From positions 1 through 40,438 of the forward strand of contig NZ_FOKP01000038.1 of assembly GCF_900112185.1 (NCBI RefSeq): DNA of 40,438 nt. Reading direction: 5' to 3'. This document shows positions 35,360-40,438 of this stretch, piece after piece. Under the pieces are notes generated by a model that saw only the letters and a list, made by a program, of their open reading frames with translations, was not told the origin of the DNA and did not search any database. Each line of letters begins with the position of its first letter. The stretch's first letter is position 1. The stretch is from Allobosea sp. CRIB-10 (GTDB lineage Bacteria; Pseudomonadota; Alphaproteobacteria; Rhizobiales; Beijerinckiaceae). The position numbers were made by a program, and so were the translations under genes.

Positions 35360-36932
35360 TCAGGCGGCTTCCAGGCGATCGGGGGGGCCGGTTTGCCAGT
35401 TCCACGGCAACAGTTCGGCAAGCCGGCCCTAGGGTACCCCTGCGATGCGGGCGACCACGTCGGCAAGCCAGGCCTGTGGGTCGCCGTCGTTGAGCTTCGC
35501 CGTTGTGATCAATGTCGCCATGGCGGCTGCGCGCTCGGCGCCTCGGTCGGAGCCGGCGAAGAGCCATTCCTTCCTTCCCAAGGCGAAGCCGCGCAAGGCG
35601 CGCTCCGCTGCATTGTTCGACAAGCAGGCACGGCCGTCATCGAGGACGGTTGTAAAGCCGTTCCAGCGCCGGAGCATGTAATCGATCAGCTTGGCGACCG
35701 ACGCCGAGCGGGACAGCTTGAGGTGCTGCTCGCCGAGCCAGGCGTGCAGGTCATCGACCAGCGGCCGGCTGAGCTTCTGCCTGGCGCCGCGGCGCTCCTC
35801 CGCGCTCAAGCCGTTGATCCCGCGTTCGATCTCGAAGAGAGCGTCGATGCGCTTCACCGCCTCCAATGCAATCGGCGACACCGGCGCCGCGCTTGGCCCG
35901 CGCAGCGCGCTTGCGGCGATGTCGGCAAGGTCGAAGAAGCCCCTCCTGGCATGTGACCAGCAAAGCGCCGACGTGACCGATCCGCCCGGACGCGCGGGAT
36001 CATACAGACCGTTGTAACTGCCGTAGGCGTCGGCCTGGAGGATGCCCCGCCAACCCGCGAGTTGCGCGTCCGGATGCTCTTGCCGCCTGTCGCGCGAGGC
36101 GAAGTAGAGGGCCGCCGGCGGACCGGCACCGCCGAAGGGGCGATCGTCACGCCATAGGTCCAGCTCCGGCCCGGATCGGTCTTGCCCTTGGCCAGGATCG
36201 GCACGGTGGTGTCGTCGGTGTGCAGGCGCTCCGCCGCCATGACGTGCCGAACGATCAGCTCATGCAGCAGCTTCAGCGCCGCAGTCGCCGCGCCGACCTG
36301 GTCGGCGAGAGCGGAGACCGAGAGGTCGATGCCCTCGCGGGCATAGCGTTCGCTTTGCCGGTTAAAAAGGGCTGATGCTGCCCGAACTTCTCAAAGAAGA
36401 TTGTCGCCAGCAGGTTCGGCCCCATGAAGCCACGCGGCGTCACATGGAAGGGCGCCTGCGGCTGAGTGATCGCCTCACACTGGCGGCAGGTGAACTTCTC
36501 GCGGACCGTCTGGATCACCTTCCAGGATCGCGACACGATCTCGAGGGTCTCGGTGACGTCCTCTCCGAGCTTCGACAGTTTCATTGAGCCGCAGCAGGGG
36601 CAATTGGTCGGCGCCGGCACGATGACGCGCTCACGCGGCAGGTGCTCGGGGAAGGGCTTGCGAGCGGGCCTCCGGCGTGGAGCGGGCGCCGGCAGTGATG
36701 CCAGGCACGCAATCTCCTGCGTCACGATCTCATTCTCGGTGGCTCTGGCCTCCAACTCGTCGAGCTGGAGCTCCATCCGGACGATGAGTCGCGCCGTGCG
36801 CTCTGAGCGCTGGCCGTAGAGCTCGCGTTTGAGCTTCTCGATCATGAGCTTAAAATGGGCGATTGTCGCCTCGACGGAGGAAGCTGCGGCCTCGGCCTCC
36901 CACCGAGGTGATCACCTCCACTCGCGACATGG
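35360..36932 (-). pseudogene. IS66-family transposase (tnpC type), multiply broken
   Basis: Recognisable blocks in order: ATIAHFKLMIEKLKRELYGQ, a zinc-finger-like CPCCG...CRQC region, PRGFMGPNLLATIFFEKFGQ, then a frameshift near 36362-36372 leading to NRQSERYAREGIDLSVSALA. AERLHTDDTTVPILAKGKTD carries the first catalytic Asp. A second frameshift near 36145-36155 leads to DDRPFGGAGPPAALYFASRD. CWSHARRGFFDLA and LSNNAAERALRGFALGRKEW follow. An in-frame TAG (35431-35429) precedes the normal ending RLAELLPWNW. A further frame change lies near the start (~36905). It is not functional. Confidence 0.88.
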
Positions 36933-37855
36933 ACATCTGACTGCTCCTAGGATTACCCCTAGGATTTCAGGTCATCGCCCCACCTCCGCAAGGCGGCCTT
37001 CGCCGGATGGGTACGCCGCTATGGCCTGACTGCCCCATAGATCGTCAATAGGGCAATGGATCGCATCGCCTTCTATCTCTATCTCAAGACCCAGCTCGCT
37101 CCCACGCTCTCGAAGGGCGACATCGTCATCCTCGACAATCTCGCCGTCCACAAAAGCGACCACGCCGCCAAATGCCTCGCCGACAGGGGCGCCTGGTTCC
37201 TCTTCCTGTCGCCCTACAGTCCCGATCTCAATCCGATCGAAATGGCCTTCGCAAAACTCAAGGCCATCTGCGAGCCGCCGCCGCACGGACCTTCGACGCA
37301 CTCTGGAAGGCCGTCGGAGATGTCTGCCAACTCTTCTCACCAGCCGAGTGCCGAAACCTCTTCAAACACGCAGGGTATGCGCCCGATTAAATGTCCGAGG
37401 CTCCAGAGAGACCTGTGCGCGGGTCTGCGGAGATGGCGCTTTTGATATCTGCTTCCGTTAGGCTTTCCGAGATGGAGAGCGACGATGGCGCATCGTTCGA
37501 TCGGCCAGGAGCAGCTTGGCTTTGTGATCGGCGCGCGGAGCGTGTCGTCGCTGGACGAGCTCGACGGCCTGATTGATTGAAATCCTGTCGCGGAGTTGCT
37601 CAGGCCGCTCTATTCGGCGACGAAGGGTGAGTTGGCCCGGCCTCCCCTGGCAATGTTCAAGACCCTGCTGCTGTCGGTCTGGTATGATCTGTCCGATATG
37701 AAGCTGGCCGAGGCGCTCGATGACCGCGCCTCGTTCCGCCGCTTTTGCGGGTTCTCGCGCTCCGAGGCGCCCCCCGGAGCGCACTGCCTTCGTGCGCTAT
37801 CGTGGAAAGCTGGTTGAGCACAAGCTCGGACCTTGTTCGAGACTGCGACAGCCCA

Positions 37856-37863
37856 GCTCAAGG
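37856..37863. repeat. Target-site duplication, left side of IS66
   Basis: GCTCAAGG immediately precedes the IS66 left end (GTAACCGCTG). The same 8 bases follow the right end at 40344-40351, and the single unoccupied copy is at 88-95 (as CCTTGAGC) in the left IS5 element. IS66 elements make 8-bp duplications. Confidence 0.95.
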
Positions 37864-37876
37864 GTAACCGCTGTTT

Positions 37877-39406
37877 TCAGGCCACGGCCTTGAGCGGCTG
37901 AGGCGCGTAGGCCCATGGCAGCAGGTCGTCGAGCTGGCTTTGCGGGTGGCCAGCGACGATGCGGGCGATGACGTCGGCGAGATAGGCTTGCGGGTCGACA
38001 CCGTTGAGCTTGCAGGTTTCCACCAGCGAAGCGATGACGGCCCAGTGCTCGCCGCCGCCGTCGGAGCCTGCGAAGAGCGCATTCTTGCGGTTCAAGGCGA
38101 TCGGTCGGATAGCACGCTCGACCACGTTGGAGTCGATTTCGATGCGGCCGTCGTTGAGGAAGCGACTGAGGCCGGCCCATCGCGAGAGTGCGTAGCGGAT
38201 GGCCTCGGCGAGTTTGCTCTTCTGGCTGACGAGGCCGAGCTTCTCCCTGAGCCACGGCTCCAACGCCGCGACAATGGGACGGCTTCTGGCCTGCCTGGCG
38301 GCCTGACGTTCCTCGGCCGCGCGGCCGCGGATTTCGCCTTCGACCTGGTAGAGCATCGCGATGCGCGCGAGGGCTTCCGTGGCGATCGGCGCCGGGCCTG
38401 ATTGGGCGAGCTCGTAGAACTTGCGCCGGACATGACTCCAGCAGAACGCCAGGCTCACCGCGTTGCGCTCGGCCAGGAGCCTGTAGCCTGCGTAGCCATC
38501 GACCTGCAGCACGCCGGCGAAGCCTTGAAGAGGCCGGATCGGCTGCTCGGCCTTGCGGTCGGGAGCGTAGATATAGGCCACGCCCGGCGGATCGCCGCCG
38601 CCCGAGGGACGGTCGTCGCGAGCATAGGCGAAGAGCTGGCCGGTCTTGGTTCGGCCGCGGCCCGGATCGAGCACCGGCGCCGTGGTCTCGTCGGCGAAGA
38701 GCTTGGTCGATGCCTTCAGTCGCTCGAACAGACGCGCATGCACGGGCCGCAGGAGGAAGGCTGCCTTGCCGACCCAGTCAGCCAGGGTCGAGCGGTCGAG
38801 GTTCATGCCCTACCGGGCATAGATCTGGGTCTGCCGATAAAGCGGCAGGTGGTCGGCGTATTTGGAGACGAGAACGTAGGCGACGGTCGCCTCGGTCGGG
38901 ATGCCGCCCTCGACGAGCCGGGCAGGTGCCGGCGCCTGGACCACCACCTCCTCGCAGGCACGGCAGGCGTATTTCGGGCGGCGCGTCACGATCACGCGGA
39001 ACTGGGCAGGGATGATATCGAGACGCTCCGAGACATCCTCGCCCATCGCATGCAGCGCACCCCGGCAGCACGGGCAAGCTTTCTCCTGGATGTCGATGAT
39101 CTGCTCGCCCCGCGGCAGGTGCGCGGGCAGCGACCCGCGGTTGGCACGGCGCTTCCTGGCCCGGTCGGCCCGTTTGCCAGGATCGGCGGCCTCCTCGCCG
39201 GCAAAGCCGTCGGCCTCGATCTGCTCGGCCTCCTCGAGCCCCAGCAGCAACTGGTCGACTGGCAGGCTCTCGGCCCGGCGGCCGAAGCGATGGCGCTGCA
39301 ACTCCTTGATGATCTGTCGCAGCCGCTCGTTCTCGGCTCGCTCCTCCGCGAGCATCGTCCGAAGCGCGATCGGATCATTGGTCGCTGGTTTGGCCGCGTC
39401 GCTCAC
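37877..39406 (-). pseudogene. tnpC: IS66 transposase tnpC with in-frame amber codon
   Basis: A 509-codon frame interrupted only by TAG at 38812-38810. The N-terminal part has the leucine-rich helix ENERLRQIIKELQRHRFGRR, then zinc-finger-like CPCCRGAL...CRACEE, and ends KYADHLPLYRQTQIYAR. In relatives the next residue is Gln (ARQGM), so CAG to TAG is the simplest explanation. After it come MNLDRSTLADWVGKAAFLLR, LFADETTAPVLDPGRGRTKT (catalytic Asp), FCWSHVRRKFYELA, IEIDSNVVERAIRPIALNRK (Glu region) and the normal ending LDDLLPWAYAP. All other catalytic blocks look intact. It lies 47 bases after the tnpB stop. Confidence 0.93.
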
Positions 39407-39453
39407 GAAGCCGATTCAATCATGGATTACAGTGGCTTGCCAGTACCGAACGA

Positions 39454-39809
39454 TCAACTTGCGGCGATTGGAACGCGCGTCTGGCGCCGCTCATGCACCC
39501 GGCGCCAGTCCAGGCCTTCCAGCAAGGCTTGAAGCTGCGCCGCCGTCAGCCGCACGACGCCGTCGGCAATCGTGGGCCACTGGAACTTGCCATCTTCCAG
39601 CCTCTTCGAGAACAGGCAAACGCCCGTCCCATCGAAGTAGACCAACTTGATCCGGTCGGCACGCCGCGCCCGGAACACATAGACCGCGCCGGAGAACGAT
39701 CGGCGCCCATGCTCTCGCGCACCACTGCGGCCAGGCCCTCCGCGCCCTTGCGGAAGTCGACCGGCTTCGTCGCGATCATGACGCGGACCGCGCCGGTCGG
39801 ACCGATCAC
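39454..39809 (-). pseudogene. tnpB: IS66 accessory protein tnpB, frameshifted
   Basis: ATG 39809 overlaps the tnpA stop (ATGA). MIGPTGAVRVMIATKPVDFR and KGAEGLAAVVRESMGAD are standard TnpB. One base is missing near 39698-39702, where relatives read GADPFSGAVYVFR. In the shifted frame the protein continues YVFRARRADRIKLVYFDGTG, CLFSKRLEDGKFQWP and VRLTAAQLQALLEGLDWRRV to a normal end. Without the frameshift it would be about 118 residues, the usual TnpB length. Confidence 0.92.
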
Positions 39810-40267
39810 GACCCGCCTTTCAGCGCGCCGATGACCGCGGCGATCGCCTTCGGGCTCGCCCCCGAGCCGATACGCACCACGACGCCGTCAATCTCAAACT
39901 CGATCCCGTCGCTGGACCCGCCGGAAGCGCGTCGCGTGCGACGACGACGCTTGGCAGACTGCCGGGCCGGCTTTGGCTCCGCGACCGCCGCTTCGATCAC
40001 TGCCGGCACGAACATCGACGCGGATCGTGGCGACACCGTCTCGGATGCGCGACGCAGGAGGCGGCGCCAGCCGAACAACTGCTGCGGCGACATCGCATGG
40101 CGGCGCGCGACATCGCTCACTGTGGCGCCAGGCTCGTAGCTTTCCGCCACGATCCGCGCCTTGTCGTCGTCCGACCAATCCCGCCGGCGTCCCGCTCCGG
40201 TAAAAACCTCGAACCGCCGGACCGGCTCATCCGCGCTGGTTTTAAGCGTATGCTCTGAAATCGTCAT
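39806..40267 (-). CDS. tnpA: IS66 protein tnpA
   Basis: 153 residues, intact. WSDDDKARIVAESYEPGATV, followed by SDVARRHAMSPQQLFGWRRL, is the transposase_8/helix-turn-helix region typical of IS66 TnpA (OrfA). A basic stretch (QSAKRRRRTRRAS) follows, then EFEIDGVVVRIGSGASPKAI and AAVIGALKGGS at the end, both typical. TnpA is required with TnpB and TnpC for IS66 transposition; here only TnpA is unbroken. It is the only unbroken transposition gene in the window. Confidence 0.93.
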   Translation of the reverse strand: MTISEHTLKTSADEPVRRFEVFTGAGRRRDWSDDDKARIVAESYEPGATVSDVARRHAMSPQQLFGWRRLLRRASETVSPRSASMFVPAVIEAAVAEPKPARQSAKRRRRTRRASGGSSDGIEFEIDGVVVRIGSGASPKAIAAVIGALKGGS

Positions 40268-40343
40268 GTGTCGAAGCCCTCACAGGCTTCCAACATCGAC
40301 CCTCAGATCTCCGGCGGAAAGGTGCGCTCGGCGTACCGCTTAC

Positions 40344-40351
40344 GCTCAAGG
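40344..40351. repeat. Target-site duplication, right side of IS66
   Basis: GCTCAAGG directly follows the IS66 right end (CGCTTAC) and is identical to 37856-37863. The IS5 sequence resumes here. Confidence 0.95.
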
Positions 40352-40438
40352 CCAGGGCGGTCACGGTCAAGACCGGCACGATGGTTGATGCCACGGTCAT
40401 CGCCTGTGCGAGCGAGGAGGACAATGATGGCCGATGGG
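40344..40438. repeat. Window-end inverted repeat (95 bp, partner at 1-95)
   Basis: The last 95 bases are the exact reverse complement of the first 95. Both are part of the IS5-family copies. Including the neighbouring IS5 sequence (37414-37863), the inverted match covers about 537 bases once the IS66 insertion is removed. Confidence 0.97.

Larger units (their letters stand above)
35112..37014 (-). mobile_element. IS66-family element with a single transposase gene (ISBst12-like), inserted in IS630
   Basis: The ends are imperfect inverted repeats: the first 23 bases (GTGAGCATTCGGCGCGGGCC and on) match the inverted last 23 at 16 positions. Flanking 8-mers GCTGCCAT (35104-35111) and GCCGCTAT (37015-37022) match at 6 of 8 positions and look like a decayed target duplication. 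It encodes only a tnpC-type transposase and one small downstream ORF, without tnpA or tnpB, as in the ISBst12 subgroup. Confidence 0.8.
34523..37389 (+). pseudogene. IS630-family transposase, interrupted and mutated
   Basis: The N-terminal part starts at ATG 34523 after TGGAGG (MGRSYSNDLRERVASLVAAG, a helix-turn-helix region). A frameshift near 34720-34735 is followed by VEATPDMTMPKLAARLVQTT and the DDE-domain strand HWLVFIDETAINTKMIR with the first catalytic Asp. Coding stops at GLRCH (35111), where an IS66-like element is inserted. It resumes at 37023 with GLTAP, then has an in-frame TAG (37038-37040), then RIAFYLYLKTQLAPTLSKGD, VILDNLAVHKS (second Asp) and SPYSPDLNPIEMAFAKLKA (last Glu). 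A one-base deletion near 37262 shifts the final 40 codons. Joining 35111 to 37023 restores a continuous GLRCHGLTAP reading. Confidence 0.9.
34451..37399 (+). mobile_element. IS630-family element, interrupted by an IS66-like element
   Basis: Imperfect inverted repeats mark the ends: GTCGGACTTGAAATCGG at 34451-34467, and CTCGGACATTTAATCGG read inward on the minus strand from 37399. Without the 1.9-kb insertion (35112-37022) the element is about 1.04 kb, normal for IS630. Its single transposase is broken by several mutations. The exact TA target duplication could not be confirmed. Confidence 0.8.
37864..40343 (-). mobile_element. IS66-family element (tnpA-tnpB-tnpC), inserted in IS5
   Basis: 2480 bases with terminal inverted repeats starting GTAACCGCTG (left) and GTAAGCGGTA (right, read inward). 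It is flanked by perfect 8-bp direct repeats GCTCAAGG. It encodes the standard trio on the minus strand in the order tnpA, tnpB, tnpC. tnpB has a frameshift and tnpC an amber codon, so this copy cannot move by itself despite its intact ends. Confidence 0.95.
37414..40438 (+). mobile_element. IS5-family element, right copy, interrupted by IS66 and cut by window edge
   Basis: 37414-37863 plus 40344-40438 are nearly identical to the left copy (1-537) in inverted orientation. The two parts are separated by a 2480-base IS66 element with an 8-bp target duplication. The first 14 bases after the IS630 end (37400-37413) belong to neither element. The element continues beyond the window. Confidence 0.88.
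37485..40438 (+). pseudogene. IS5-family transposase, interrupted and mutated
   Basis: ATG 37485 opens MAHRSIGQEQLGFVIGARSV. An in-frame TGA at 37578-37580 (codon 32) is identical to that in the left copy. PLYSATKGELARPPLAMFKT and DMKLAEALDDRASFRRFCGF follow. An extra C in the C-run at 37769-37774 (six versus five on the left) shifts the frame, and another frame change lies near 37825-37835. The IS66 insertion interrupts it at 37864, and the sequence resumes with ARAVTVKTGTMVDATVIACA before the window ends. It is not functional. Confidence 0.88.

Noticed and set aside
38402..39532. A 376-codon plus-strand frame across the IS66 tnpC
   Set aside because: It is the antisense of the transposase, whose motifs are unmistakable on the minus strand.

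Overview
The window is GC-rich DNA from an alphaproteobacterium, most likely a member of the Hyphomicrobiales (Bosea/Methylobacterium-like). That placement is my inference from the insertion-sequence families, the NodPQ-like sulfate activation genes and general protein character; no rRNA or tRNA gene is present to test it. The core (about 0.65-34.0 kb) is a cell-surface polysaccharide locus next to a secreted RTX protein with its own type I secretion genes. Both edges are insertion sequences.

Layout. (1) 1-537: a degenerate IS5-family element, cut by the window edge. (2) 652-23707: a run of minus-strand genes. Read in the direction of transcription it encodes an acyltransferase, a SAM methyltransferase with a regulatory domain, a GT4 glycosyltransferase, a second acyltransferase, a Wzm/Wzt-type ABC polysaccharide exporter, a rhamnan-synthesis-F-like protein, a large RgpF-GT4 fusion, a GT2 enzyme, CysD, a CysN-CysC fusion, a sulfotransferase, a GT4-GT2 fusion, a small methyltransferase, and two CgeB-like proteins, one of them fused to GT4. 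Many junctions overlap or nearly touch, so long polycistronic transcripts are likely. (3) 23799-34019: plus-strand genes for an acyltransferase, a methyltransferase-glycosyltransferase fusion, an RTX protein built almost only of calcium-binding nonapeptides (followed by a strong terminator), a GT4 glycosyltransferase, a type I secretion ABC transporter and its HlyD-type adaptor. (4) 34451-40438: IS630 interrupted by a single-transposase IS66-like element, then the second IS5 copy, in opposite orientation to the left one, interrupted by a tnpA-tnpB-tnpC IS66 element with perfect 8-bp target duplications. Every transposase except one tnpA is broken.

How it may work together (inference). CysD/CysNC make PAPS locally, the sulfotransferase transfers sulfate to a glycan built by the multidomain glycosyltransferases, three acyltransferases and three methyltransferase domains decorate it further, and the ABC exporter moves it across the inner membrane. 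The adjacent RTX protein, exported by the ABC/HlyD pair with an unlinked TolC-like outer-membrane channel, could form a calcium-dependent surface layer or matrix attached to that glycan. This arrangement resembles Caulobacter, where S-layer secretion genes sit beside O-polysaccharide genes. No priming glycosyltransferase, polymer ligase, nucleotide-sugar synthesis gene or outer-membrane channel is in the window, so the pathway depends on other loci.

The first 95 bases are the exact reverse complement of the last 95, so the window may be an assembly contig whose two ends stop inside the same repeat.
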